Source of the DNA: Dyella amyloliquefaciens | Lineage (GTDB): Bacteria > Pseudomonadota > Gammaproteobacteria > Xanthomonadales > Rhodanobacteraceae | NCBI RefSeq assembly: GCF_004296575.1 | Contig: NZ_SAYT01000009.1 | Span: 88,057 to 152,056, forward strand | DNA: 64,000 bases | Direction of reading: 5' to 3' | Shown here: positions 31,392 through 39,909 of the stretch, piece after piece | How the letters are laid out: every line of letters begins with the position of its first letter | Numbering within the stretch: position 1 is the stretch's first letter | Notes under the pieces: model-generated | What the model was told of the DNA's origin: nothing | Seen by the model: only the letters and a program-made list of their open reading frames with translations | Databases searched by the model: none | Made by a program: the position numbers and the translations under genes

Positions 31392-32815
31392 GGCGTCGCG
31401 GCCAGTTGGTCGCAGCGCTCGCTGCCACAGGCCTGCCAGCCACCGCCCAGCGCCTTGTACACCGACACGGCGCGCAGGTTGATCGACGCCTGTGCATCGG
31501 CCAGCGAATCTTCCGCCGCAAGCTGGGTGCGTTCGGCATCCAGCAGCTGCAGGAAGTCGGCGGCGCCTTCGTTGTAGCGTATGCGCGCGAGGTCGGCGGC
31601 ATGACGGCTCTGCGTCACCTGTTCTTCCAGCTTCAGCACGCGCTCGCGCTGCAGGTTGTAGCCGACGATGGCGTTGTCCACGTCTTCCAGTGCTTGCAGC
31701 ACGGTGCGCTGGTAGTTGGCGAGTGCCGCGTCGTTGCGTGCCTCGCTGGCGTTCACGTTGGAACGCACGCGCTGCACGTTGAGGCCCGACCAGGTGATGC
31801 TGGGCGCGATGGACCATGCCCGCGACGCCGCACCGCCGAAGTCGTTGCTGCGACCGGACAGGAAGCCAAGGAAGCCGCCCAGCGAGATATGCGGGTAGTA
31901 GTCCGCCTTGGCCACGCCGATACGCGCATTGCTGGCGGCGAGCTCACGCTCGGCCACGCGCACGTCCGGGCGACGCTGCAGCACGTCGCCGGCGTTGCCG
32001 ATGGCGAGCGCGACGTCGATGGGCCTGAAGGTCTTGGGCGACAGGTCGACGTCGAGTTCACCTGGGCGTTCGCCCAGCAGCACGGCGAGGCGCGCGCTGT
32101 CGTTCTGCGCCAGCGTTTGTAGCGTCGGCAGCTGGGCCTCCACCGCCGCAAGTCGGGCGCTGGCGCTGGCCACGTCCTGCTCCGAGCCGGTACCGGCATC
32201 GAGGCGGGCGCGGATCAGCTTCAGCGACTCGCGCTGGTTCTCGATGTCGCGGTTGGCCACGTCGATGCGCAGCTGTGCGCCACGCAGGTCGAAGTAATAG
32301 CGCGCGACTTCGGCGAACAGAGTCACCTGCGCATCCTGCAGCGAGGCTTCGCTGGCGCCCGCATCCGCACGCGCCGCCTCCACCGAGCGGCGTACGCCGC
32401 CGAACAGGTCGATCTCCCAGCTGGCATCGAAACCGGCCTGGTAGCTGGTCACGGTGGTGCGCTGGTCGGTGAAGCCGGGCTGCTGCCCACGGCTGCGCGA
32501 ATAGTTGGCGACCGTTTCGACGTCCGGGATCTGCTGCGATTTCGCCACGCCCAACAACGCACGTGATTCACGCAGATGGGCATAGGCGATCTTCAGGTCC
32601 GGTGCGTTGGCGGCGGCGCGCTGGATCAATGCATCGAGCGTGGGATCGTTGAACTGCTTCCACCAGTCGGCCTGGAAGTTCGCGGTCGATTCCTGCGTGG
32701 CGTTGATGCCTTGCACGACCGCAGGCTTCTCTTGCGGTGCGTGGTAGTCGGGGCCGACGCTGACGCAGCCGGAGAGCATGATGGCGGCGGCGATGGCGGT
32801 GGCTTTCTTGGCCAT
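31388..32815 (-). CDS. RND efflux outer-membrane factor (NodT family lipoprotein)
   Basis: A 475-aa TolC-like channel from M-A-K-K-A, with a lipobox (M-L-S-G-C) that predicts lipid anchoring, and the NodT hallmark V-G-P-D-Y-H-x-P. Internal duplication of helical regions is typical (A-E-V-A-R-Y-Y-F-D-L-R and A-L-E-D-V-D-N-A). The frame stays open a further 56 codons upstream to an ATG at 32983. That ATG is coupled to the pump gene stop and has a strong GAGGAG ribosome binding site, whereas 32815 has none. The extension is largely a dispersed repeat (32926-32948), so which start is used is uncertain. Confidence 0.88.
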   Translation of the reverse strand: MAKKATAIAAAIMLSGCVSVGPDYHAPQEKPAVVQGINATQESTANFQADWWKQFNDPTLDALIQRAAANAPDLKIAYAHLRESRALLGVAKSQQIPDVETVANYSRSRGQQPGFTDQRTTVTSYQAGFDASWEIDLFGGVRRSVEAARADAGASEASLQDAQVTLFAEVARYYFDLRGAQLRIDVANRDIENQRESLKLIRARLDAGTGSEQDVASASARLAAVEAQLPTLQTLAQNDSARLAVLLGERPGELDVDLSPKTFRPIDVALAIGNAGDVLQRRPDVRVAERELAASNARIGVAKADYYPHISLGGFLGFLSGRSNDFGGAASRAWSIAPSITWSGLNVQRVRSNVNASEARNDAALANYQRTVLQALEDVDNAIVGYNLQRERVLKLEEQVTQSRHAADLARIRYNEGAADFLQLLDAERTQLAAEDSLADAQASINLRAVSVYKALGGGWQACGSERCDQLAATP

Positions 32816-32925
32816 GCCATGGCGGGAGCGGGGTTGGCATGCGGCGCAGGATGCATCGGCGGCGGCAGCGTCCATGAAGCCAACGCCGGATGAAAGCGAG
32901 TCGCTAGATTGGCCCCGCACCCCGA

Positions 32926-32948
32926 CCCTCTCCCCGGAGGGGAGAGGG
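32926..32948. repeat. CCCTCTCCCC hairpin repeat within the efflux gene leader
   Basis: CCCTCTCCCC / GGGGAGAGGG, a perfect 10-bp inverted repeat with a 3-nt loop. Related hairpins occur at 39417-39464 and 39870-39890. Here it lies inside the open frame of the outer-membrane factor, between the coupled ATG and the lipoprotein signal. Confidence 0.8.
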
Positions 32949-32984
32949 AGGAGGGTGGCGGCGAGGTTCTTGAAGAAAGACATA

Positions 32985-35900
32985 TCAATGCTCCTCTAGG
33001 AGGTTGCCGGCCTGCGCGAGGCGCGCGGCCTTGCGGGCGCGGCGGCGTTCGCTCATGCGTTCGCCCCAGCCGCGCACCAGCACGTAGAACAGCGGGGTAA
33101 AGATCAGGCCGAAGAAAGTGACGCCCAGCATGCCGGCGAATACCGCCACGCCCATCGCGTGGCGCATCTCCGCGCCAGCGCCGTGCGAGGTCACCAGCGG
33201 CACCACGCCCATGATGAAAGCGAACGACGTCATCAGGATCGGGCGCAGTCGCAGGCGGGCGGCTTCCAGCACCGCCTGCACGCGGTCCATGCCTTCCAGG
33301 ATCTGCGCTTCGCGGGCGAACTCCACGATGAGGATCGCGTTCTTGCACGCCAGGCCCACCAGAACGATCAGGCCGATCTGGGTGAAGATGTTGTTGTCGC
33401 CACCGGACATCCACACGCCCGAGATGGCGGACAGCAGCACCATCGGCACGATCAGGATTACCGCGAGCGGCAGCAGCAGGCTTTCATACAGCGAGGCCAG
33501 CACCAGGAACACCAGCAGCACGCACAACGGGAACACCAGTACCGCGGTATTGCCGGCGAGGATCTGCTGATAGGTCAGCTCGGTCCACTCGAACGTCATG
33601 CCATTGGGCAGGTTGTCCTTGGCAAGCTTCTCGATCGCCGCCTGGGCCTGGCCACTGCTGAAGCCCGGAGCCGGACCACCGTTGATCTCGGCCGTCGGAT
33701 AGCCGTTGTAGTGCTGCACGCGATCCGGGCCGACGGTCTGCGTCACGGTGAGGAACGAACCCAGCGGGATCATTTCACCGGATGCGCTGCGCGTCTTGAG
33801 GCCCAGGATGTCCTTCGGCTCGTGACGGAAGCCCGGCTCGGCGGACACGTTCACCTGGTAGGTGCGACCGAAGCGGTTGAAGTCGTTCACGTAGAGCGAG
33901 CCGAGGTAGGCCTGCATGGTCTGGTACACATCGGCCAGATCCACGCCTTCGGCCTTCGCCTTCTCGCGGTCCACGTCCGCATCGATCTGCGGCACGCTCA
34001 CCTGGTAGCTGGAGAACAGGCCTGCCAGCGTCGGCACCTTGGTGCTTGCCCCGATCAGGTTCTGCGTCTGCTTGTACAACTCCTCGAAGCCGGCGTCGGA
34101 ACGATCCTCCACCTGCAGGCGGAAACCACCGATCGTGCCCAGGCCATTCACCGGCGGCGGCGGGAAGATCGCGATGTACGCATCCTGGATCGCCGCGTAT
34201 TTCTGCTGCAGCGCCGCTGTGATCGCACCCGCCGACAGCGACGCATCACGACGTTCCTCGAACGGCTTGAGCGTCACGAACACGATGCCGGAGTTGGTGC
34301 TGTTGGTGAAGCCGTTGATGGACAGGCCCGGGAAGGCGACGGCGCTTTCCACGCCCGGCTGCTTGAGCGCGATATCGCTCATGCGGCGAATCACGTCTTC
34401 CGAGCGATCCAGCGAGGCGGCATCCGGCAACTGCGCGAACGACACCAGGTACTGCTTGTCCTGCGGCGGCACGAAGCCGGTCGGTACATGGGCGAAGCCG
34501 AACAGTCCCAGTAGCACCAGTCCGCCGTAGATGACCAGCGCGATGGAACCCGAACGGAGGATGCGCTTCACGCCACCCACGTAACGGTTCGCACTGCTCA
34601 CGAACAGGCGGTTGAACGGACGGAACAGCCAGCCGAAGCCGCGGTCGATCCAGATACTGAGCTTGTCCTTCGGTGCGTCGCGGTCCTTCAGCAGCAGGGC
34701 AGCGAGTGCGGGGCTCAGGGTCAGCGAGTTGAATGCCGAGATCACCGTGGAGATGGCGATGGTCAGTGCGAACTGGCGATAGAACTGGCCCGTAAGACCG
34801 CTGATGAACGCCGCCGGTACGAACACCGCACACAGCACCAGAGCCGTAGCCACGATCGGCCCGGTCACTTCGGTCATCGCCTTGCGTGTCGCTTCCTTCG
34901 GCGACAGGCCGTGCTCGATATGACGCTCGACGTTCTCCACCACCACGATGGCGTCGTCCACCACGATGCCGATAGCGAGCACCAGGCCGAACAGCGACAG
35001 CGCGTTGAGCGAGAAGCCCGCCATCAGCATCACGGCGAACGTGCCGATCAGGGATACCGGCACCGCCACCAGTGGGATGATCGATGCACGCCAGGTCTGC
35101 AGGAACAGGATGACCACCAGCACCACGAGGGCGATCGCTTCGAACAGCGTATGCACCACCGCTTCGATCGAGCCGCGCACGAACACGGTCGGGTCGTAGA
35201 CGATCTGGTAGTCCACGCCCTGCGGGAAGTCCTTCTTCAGGTCCGCCATCATGGCGCGGACTTCGTCGGAGATCTGGATGGCGTTGGAACCCGGGCGCTG
35301 GAAGATCGGCAGCGCCACGGCCGGCTGGTTGTTGAGCAGGCTGCGCAGGGCGTAGCTATTGGAACCGAGCTCCACGCGGGCCACGTCACGCAGGTGCGTG
35401 AACGAACCGTCGGCATCCTTGCGCACGATGATGTTGAGGAAGTCTTCCTCGGTGATCAGACGGCCCTGCGTGTTGATGTTGAGCTGGAACGCCGAGTTGG
35501 TCGGCCCCGGGGGCGCATTCAGCGCACCGGCCGCCACCGTGATGTTCTGCTCCTGGATCGCGTGCACCACGTCACCCGTGGTGAGCTGACGCGACGCAAG
35601 GCGCTGTGGATCAAGCCACACACGCATGCTGTATTCGCCGGCACCGAAGATCTGCACGTCACCCACGCCATCGAGGCGGGCGAGCTGATCCTTGATGTGC
35701 AGGCGCGCATAGTTCGACAGGTACAACATGTCGTAGCGCTGATCGGGCGAGATCAGGTGCACCACCATGGTGAGGTCGGGCGAGCTCTTCTGCGTGGTGA
35801 CGCCTAGGCGCTGCACTTCTTCAGGCAGGCGCGGCAACGCCTGCGACACGCGGTTCTGCACCTGTACCTGCGCGTTGTCCAGGTCGGTGCCCAGCGCGAA

Positions 35901-36185
35901 GGTGACGGTGAGCGTCATCGCGCCGTCGCTGGTGGACTGCGAGCTGGTGTAGAGCATGCCTTCCACGCCGTTGATCTGTTCTTCCAGCGGCGTTGCGACG
36001 GTTTCGGCGATCACCTTGGGGTTGGCGCCGGGATAGGAAGCGCGCACCACCACGGTCGGCGGCACCACTTCGGGGTATTCGCTGATCGGCAGCTTGAACA
36101 GCGCGATGCTGCCCGCGATGACGATCAGTACGGAGAGGACACCGGCCAGAATCGGCCTGTCCACGAAGTATTGAGCGATCTTCAT
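32985..36185 (-). CDS. RND multidrug efflux pump, inner-membrane permease (HAE1 family)
   Basis: A 1066-aa AcrB/MexB/MexF-type proton-driven pump. The first helix starts at residue 10. The two large periplasmic loops and the membrane block with G-I-V-V-D-D-A-I-V-V-V-E-N-V are clear; this block carries the two adjacent Asp residues of the proton relay. Family length is normal. The ATG at 36185 begins the canonical M-x-I-A-Q-Y-F-V-D-R-P; the upstream frame is not protein-like. It lies between the adaptor and outer-membrane genes in operon order. Closest in feel to MexF/BpeF-type pumps given the divergent LysR gene, which would suggest export of chloramphenicol, quinolones or similar compounds (inference). 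Confidence 0.95.
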   Translation of the reverse strand: MKIAQYFVDRPILAGVLSVLIVIAGSIALFKLPISEYPEVVPPTVVVRASYPGANPKVIAETVATPLEEQINGVEGMLYTSSQSTSDGAMTLTVTFALGTDLDNAQVQVQNRVSQALPRLPEEVQRLGVTTQKSSPDLTMVVHLISPDQRYDMLYLSNYARLHIKDQLARLDGVGDVQIFGAGEYSMRVWLDPQRLASRQLTTGDVVHAIQEQNITVAAGALNAPPGPTNSAFQLNINTQGRLITEEDFLNIIVRKDADGSFTHLRDVARVELGSNSYALRSLLNNQPAVALPIFQRPGSNAIQISDEVRAMMADLKKDFPQGVDYQIVYDPTVFVRGSIEAVVHTLFEAIALVVLVVILFLQTWRASIIPLVAVPVSLIGTFAVMLMAGFSLNALSLFGLVLAIGIVVDDAIVVVENVERHIEHGLSPKEATRKAMTEVTGPIVATALVLCAVFVPAAFISGLTGQFYRQFALTIAISTVISAFNSLTLSPALAALLLKDRDAPKDKLSIWIDRGFGWLFRPFNRLFVSSANRYVGGVKRILRSGSIALVIYGGLVLLGLFGFAHVPTGFVPPQDKQYLVSFAQLPDAASLDRSEDVIRRMSDIALKQPGVESAVAFPGLSINGFTNSTNSGIVFVTLKPFEERRDASLSAGAITAALQQKYAAIQDAYIAIFPPPPVNGLGTIGGFRLQVEDRSDAGFEELYKQTQNLIGASTKVPTLAGLFSSYQVSVPQIDADVDREKAKAEGVDLADVYQTMQAYLGSLYVNDFNRFGRTYQVNVSAEPGFRHEPKDILGLKTRSASGEMIPLGSFLTVTQTVGPDRVQHYNGYPTAEINGGPAPGFSSGQAQAAIEKLAKDNLPNGMTFEWTELTYQQILAGNTAVLVFPLCVLLVFLVLASLYESLLLPLAVILIVPMVLLSAISGVWMSGGDNNIFTQIGLIVLVGLACKNAILIVEFAREAQILEGMDRVQAVLEAARLRLRPILMTSFAFIMGVVPLVTSHGAGAEMRHAMGVAVFAGMLGVTFFGLIFTPLFYVLVRGWGERMSERRRARKAARLAQAGNLLEEH

Positions 36186-36335
36186 TGCATTCGTCCTGGT
36201 TGCTCTAGGCACCATTCCCGCGCGAAGCGGGGACTTGGGGAGGCGTGTTCGCGTTATGCGAGGACAAAGACTCCCTGGCCCTCGACTCCTGAGAGCAAGG
36301 GCGTGCATTCATTTCTTGAGGCAGACCTTCCTATC

Positions 36336-36504
36336 CGTCATCCCCGCGAAAGCGGGAGGCGCTTCACAACAGCGAAGCTGGTCATCCAGCGCCTTTGTCC
36401 ATAGCGGCGGAAGTCACTGGATTACTCGCGAAGCTCGCCCCTTCGGGGCCGCCCTACGGGCGTTCTGCGCGCTTCGCGCTTGTCCTGCCTTCGCGGGAAT
36501 GACG
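36336..36504. repeat. Intergenic element with CGTCATYCCCGCGAA terminal inverted repeats
   Basis: Ends CGTCATCCCCGCGAA and TTCGCGGGAATGACG pair with one mismatch. The left interior (GCGGGAGGCGCTTCACAACA, then GCGAAGCTGGTCA) resembles the 5' module of the long repeats at 5333 and 38890. It sits within the 343-bp gap between adaptor and pump genes, where nothing else gene-like is seen. Confidence 0.78.
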
Positions 36505-36528
36505 AGCTAGAGAGTCAGTGCATGCCGT

Positions 36529-37725
36529 TTACTGCTTCTGCGCCGCGTTCTTGCCCGAACTGCTGCCGGCCATCGCAAGCTGCTTGTTCGGATCGAGGCT
36601 GCGCGATTCCATCGCGACCTTGCTCGGGTTCACTTCCACGCCGGGGCGCACGTGCTGGATGCCGTTGACGATCACGGTGTCCTTGGCGTCCAGACCTTCG
36701 GTAACCACACGGAGGCCGTCCAGTAGCGGGCCGGTGACCACGCGGCGGTATTCCACCTTGCGGTCCTTGTCCACGACGTAGACGAACTTGTTGCCGAGAT
36801 CCGAACCCACCGCGCGGTCATCGACCAGGGCGCGCGGCTGTCGGCTGTCGCTGCGCAGCTGCACGCGAACGTAAAGACCGGGCGTGTAGCTGGCATCGGC
36901 GTTGTCGAACACGGCGCGCAGGCGGATGGTGCCGCTGCCGGCGCGAAGCTGGTTGTCCACGAAGTCGACGCGACCGGTGTGCGGAAAACCTTTCTCGTCG
37001 GCGAGGGCCATGGCCACCTGTAGCGTGCCGTTTTGCTCGCGTCGAAGACGGTCGAACTTGAGGAAGCTGTGCTCGTCGACATCGAAGTAGGCGTAGATCG
37101 GATCGACGCTCACCACGCTGGTGAGCACGTCATTGCTGGTGACCAGGTTGCCCGGCGTCACCAATGCATTGCTCACGCGGCCGTCGATCGGCGCGCGTAC
37201 CTCGGTGAAACCGAGATTGAGGCGGGCGGCGTCGAGGGCGGCGCCAGTCGATGCCACCTGCGCCTTGGTGCTCTGCGACGCGGTCACCTGGCGGTCGGCC
37301 TCTTCCTTGGCGATGGCGTGCTGCTCGAGCAGGCGGCCGGCGCGTTCTGCGTTGGCCTGGGCCAGTGCCTGTTCGGCCTTGGCCTGGCTGAGGTTGGCGG
37401 AGAGGCGATCCACTTCGGCCTGGTAGGGCCGCGGGTCGATGCGGAACAGCAGGTCGCCCTTGCGCACCACGGCACCTTCCTTGAAGTGCACCGAGTCCAC
37501 GTAGCCGCTGACGCGCGGACGGATCTGGATGGTGTCGACCGCCTGCAGGCGACCGGTGAATTCGTCGGCGTCGTCCACCGGGCGTACCAGCACCTGGGCC
37601 ACGGTGACGGCGGGTGCCGGTGGCGGGCCGGCCTGGGCGTGCGTGTCGCCGCTATGGCCGAGCACGGCCCAGCTGCCGCCCACCACGGCGAGCGTGAGAA
37701 TGGCGAGGATCCATCGTTTTTTCAT
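36529..37725 (-). CDS. RND efflux periplasmic adaptor subunit
   Basis: A 398-aa AcrA/MexE-type membrane-fusion protein. An N-terminal membrane segment (about 5-22) is followed by half a lipoyl motif (P-R-V-S-G-Y-V-D-S-V-H-F), a helical hairpin (about 100-170, with A-Q-A-N-A-E-R-A-G-R-L-L), and the second lipoyl half (V-R-A-P-I-D-G-R-V-S-N). Beta-barrel and membrane-proximal domains complete it. There is no lipobox Cys, so it is probably anchored by the uncleaved segment. ATGGGAG upstream supports the ATG at 37725. First gene of the pump operon, divergent from LysR. Confidence 0.94.
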   Translation of the reverse strand: MKKRWILAILTLAVVGGSWAVLGHSGDTHAQAGPPPAPAVTVAQVLVRPVDDADEFTGRLQAVDTIQIRPRVSGYVDSVHFKEGAVVRKGDLLFRIDPRPYQAEVDRLSANLSQAKAEQALAQANAERAGRLLEQHAIAKEEADRQVTASQSTKAQVASTGAALDAARLNLGFTEVRAPIDGRVSNALVTPGNLVTSNDVLTSVVSVDPIYAYFDVDEHSFLKFDRLRREQNGTLQVAMALADEKGFPHTGRVDFVDNQLRAGSGTIRLRAVFDNADASYTPGLYVRVQLRSDSRQPRALVDDRAVGSDLGNKFVYVVDKDRKVEYRRVVTGPLLDGLRVVTEGLDAKDTVIVNGIQHVRPGVEVNPSKVAMESRSLDPNKQLAMAGSSSGKNAAQKQ

Positions 37726-37833
37726 TTCGGGCTCCCATATTGACCTCACCGGCATCGGGGGTGGCTGGTGAGCAGGGCCGAGAGAATAGGTATACGATGC
37801 GGTTCAATAAATACCTCCTTGTGCAATGCAATA

Positions 37834-37848
37834 GTGACTCCCAGTCAC
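37834..37848. promoter_or_regulatory. GTGAC-TCCCA-GTCAC palindrome in the lysR/efflux intergenic region
   Basis: A 5-bp perfect inverted repeat with a 5-bp spacer lies 22 bp upstream of the lysR start. LysR-type regulators usually bind interrupted palindromes in such divergent regions, so this is a candidate site; its exact form does not match the T-N11-A core well. Confidence 0.4.
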
Positions 37849-37870
37849 GAATGGGTAGAGAATCGAGCTT

Positions 37871-38821
37871 ATGGAAGACTTTGCCGCAATCTCCGCGTTT
37901 GTCCGGGTGGTCGAGGCCAAGAGTTTCGCCGCCGCCGCCGCCCAACTGGGCATGACGCCTTCCGGCGTCAGCCGTGCCGTGTCCCGCCTGGAGGAAAGCC
38001 TGGGCGCCCGGCTGCTCTATCGGTCAACGCGTTCGCTGCGTTTGACCGACGATGGGGCCTCTTTCCATGCACGTTGCAAGGAAATCCTCGCTGATCTGGC
38101 CGAGGCGACCGAGGCGCTGGGCTATGCCGCACGCAAGCCGACCGGCAAGTTGCGCATCGGTGTGCCGGCGTCGGTAGGCCGCACCGTGATCATCCCGAGG
38201 CTGGCCGAATTCGAGCAGCGCTATCCGGATATCCGGCTGGAGCTGTCGATGTGCGACTACCCCTACGACCTCAACGAGGAGGGCATCGATTGCGCCGTCC
38301 GCGTGGGGCCGCTTGAGGATTCCAGCCTGATCGCCCGCAAGATCGGCTACCTGCGCAACGTGATCATCGCCTCGCCGGAGTACCTGGCCCGCCATGGCGC
38401 CCCGCAAAGCCTCGATGACCTGAAAAACCATCGCTGCATCAACTACGTGCAGCCCAACGGCCGCCCACGCCAGTGGCAGTTCGATACGCCGAGCGGGCAG
38501 GTGGGCGTCGACATCGACGCTCACATTCTGATCAACGATGCCGAGTCGGTGATCCAGGCGGTGGTGTCGGGGCTCGGCATCACGCAGGCACCGCATGTCA
38601 TCGCGTCCTGCATGCTGGACTTCGGCAAGCTCGAACTGGTGATGACGGACACCATCTCCACCGGCAAGCCGGTGTGGATCGTCTACCCGCAGAAGAAGCA
38701 CCTCTCCGCTCGCGTGCAAGCCTTCATCGAATGGGTGCGGGAAGTGTTTGAGCAGACTAACGAGCCGGGGAAGCACAAGAAGGCGGTAGTGGCTGCGGTG
38801 CCGGAGCGGTTGAGCGCATAA
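37871..38821 (+). CDS. LysR family transcriptional regulator
   Basis: A 316-aa LysR protein. The winged HTH is at residues 1-60 (F-A-A-A-A-A-Q-L-G-M-T-P-S-G-V-S-R-A-V-S) and an effector-binding periplasmic-binding-protein-like domain fills about 90-295. The sequence (M-E-D-F-A-A-I-S-A-F-V-R-V-V-E) is typical of the large LysR subgroup that often controls adjacent oxidoreductase or efflux genes. It is divergent from the RND operon across 145 bp with a palindrome, so it most likely regulates the pump. The inducing compound is unknown. Confidence 0.93.
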   Translation: MEDFAAISAFVRVVEAKSFAAAAAQLGMTPSGVSRAVSRLEESLGARLLYRSTRSLRLTDDGASFHARCKEILADLAEATEALGYAARKPTGKLRIGVPASVGRTVIIPRLAEFEQRYPDIRLELSMCDYPYDLNEEGIDCAVRVGPLEDSSLIARKIGYLRNVIIASPEYLARHGAPQSLDDLKNHRCINYVQPNGRPRQWQFDTPSGQVGVDIDAHILINDAESVIQAVVSGLGITQAPHVIASCMLDFGKLELVMTDTISTGKPVWIVYPQKKHLSARVQAFIEWVREVFEQTNEPGKHKKAVVAAVPERLSA

Positions 38822-38889
38822 GGCGGATGGTCGGAGAAAGGGCGTCCGCGATTGATCTGTGTGTGGCTGCCTTTTGCCTCAGTCTTCAC

Positions 38890-39262
38890 CGTCATTCCCG
38901 CGAGGCGCTTTTCAACAGCCGCAGGCTGGTCAAGCGGGAATCCAGCACCTTGGCTCTTGGCTTTCGGCCGGACGTCTTGGCCAGCTTGCTCGCCTGCAGC
39001 GGGCTTCCGAGCCGCTGCCGCGGCCCGGGTCACTTTCTCTTGCTTGCCCAAGAGAAAGTAACCAAAGAGAACGGCACCCCGCGTGGCGCTGTCTGGGCTG
39101 CGCCCAGCCAGTCCGTGAGGGGCGGCCGGGCTTTTCGACCGGGCTCCTGCCCGGACGAAAAGTGCCCGACGTCCTGTCGGGCACCCCTGCGGGGCCTGAT
39201 CGTCCACCCCTCACCGCCACACAGGGGATGTTTGAAGGCTCGTGCCGCTGAGCGGCACATCG
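38890..39262 (+). repeat. Long multi-hairpin dispersed repeat, copy 2
   Basis: Partner of 5333-5699 in the same orientation. The AT-rich hairpin here reads GGTCACTTTCTCTTG / CAAGAGAAAGTAACC. It carries paired changes relative to copy 1 (TTTTCTTTG/CAAAGAAAA versus TTTCTCTTG/CAAGAGAAA), so pairing is preserved. The 3' 188 bp are nearly identical to copy 1. Confidence 0.87.
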
Positions 39263-39292
39263 CGATGCAGCGATGGTGGCGGCATCGTTCGT

Positions 39293-39367
39293 TGTGGGAG
39301 CGCACCCTGTGCGCGACCGCAGAGGTGATGCCTCCGCGCCACGGTCGCTCACTGGGTGCGCTCCTAC
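39293..39367. repeat. REPIN: two inverted REP-like units
   Basis: Left unit TGTGGGAGCGCACCCTGTGC followed by GCGAC at 39293-39316; the right unit (GTCGCTCACTGGGTGCGCTC then CTAC) ends at 39367. Only about 27 bp lie between them. It abuts the 3' end of the long repeat. Confidence 0.82.
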
Positions 39368-39416
39368 AGGTGGGGCAACAGGCAAGGCTGCCGCGAGCAC
39401 CCGCCCCTCACCCCAG

Positions 39417-39464
39417 CCCTCTCTCCCACAGGGACTACCTTCGGGTCGCCCGAGGGGGAGAGGG
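39417..39464. repeat. CCCTCTCTCCC hairpin repeat with enlarged loop
   Basis: CCCTCTCTCCC and GGGGGAGAGGG flank a loop that includes CAGGGACTACCTTCGGGTCG. Same family as the hairpins at 32926 and 39870. The loop motif CCCACAGGGACTA recurs near 39763. Confidence 0.65.
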
Positions 39465-39620
39465 AGCGAAGCGGGCTCCGCTTTAAGTCCTCAGCGCATT
39501 GACGCGTTGCGGTGTAGCCGCTGGCTAGTGGCGGAGGCGGTCGCAATCCGGGCTCCGAAACGTTCAGGCTGGTATCCCACATATCGCTATGAGCCCTGGC
39601 TCTGGAGGCCATTTTCTTTG

Positions 39621-39723
39621 GGTTACTTTTCTTTGACTCCGGGCATTCGCCCTCCGCCCTTCGGGCCGGCTTCGCCGTTCGCACGCAAAGAGCGCGTGCG
39701 TGGGCCAGCAAAAGAAAAGTGAC
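39621..39723. repeat. Split TTACTTTTCTTTG inverted repeat
   Basis: GGTTACTTTTCTTTG (39621-39635) and CAAAAGAAAAGTGAC (39709-39723) are the arms of the AT-rich hairpin found in the long repeats. Here they are in swapped order and enclose about 73 bp of GC-rich small hairpins. It suggests rearrangement or a second subtype of the repeat. Confidence 0.68.
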
Positions 39724-39869
39724 TCGAGCGCCGGCAGGGGATCGAAACGCCCGCCGCGTCCCACAGGGACTAGCTTTGCGTCGTAGGCGGCAAGCTGGCG
39801 GGAACGGAGTTAGGACGAAAGAGATCCGCAAAATCGCGATAGGGCGCAAGATCCGCACCCTCTCCCCAA

Positions 39870-39890
39870 CCCTCTCCCGGAGGGAGAGGG
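39870..39890. repeat. CCCTCTCCC hairpin repeat near uppP
   Basis: CCCTCTCCC / GGGAGAGGG with a 3-nt loop, 20 bp beyond the uppP stop. It could double as a transcription terminator for uppP, but there is no T-tract. Confidence 0.7.
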
Positions 39891-39909
39891 AGCCCAAAGC
39901 AGTGACAGC

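Larger units (their letters stand above)
38822..39909. other. Gene-free repeat cluster
   Basis: Nearly 1.1 kb between the LysR and uppP genes that holds no convincing gene. It is built from a long multi-hairpin repeat, a REPIN, two CCCTCTCCC hairpins and a split TTACTTTTCTTTG inverted repeat, described separately. Translated frames here are artefacts of the repeats. Confidence 0.85.
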
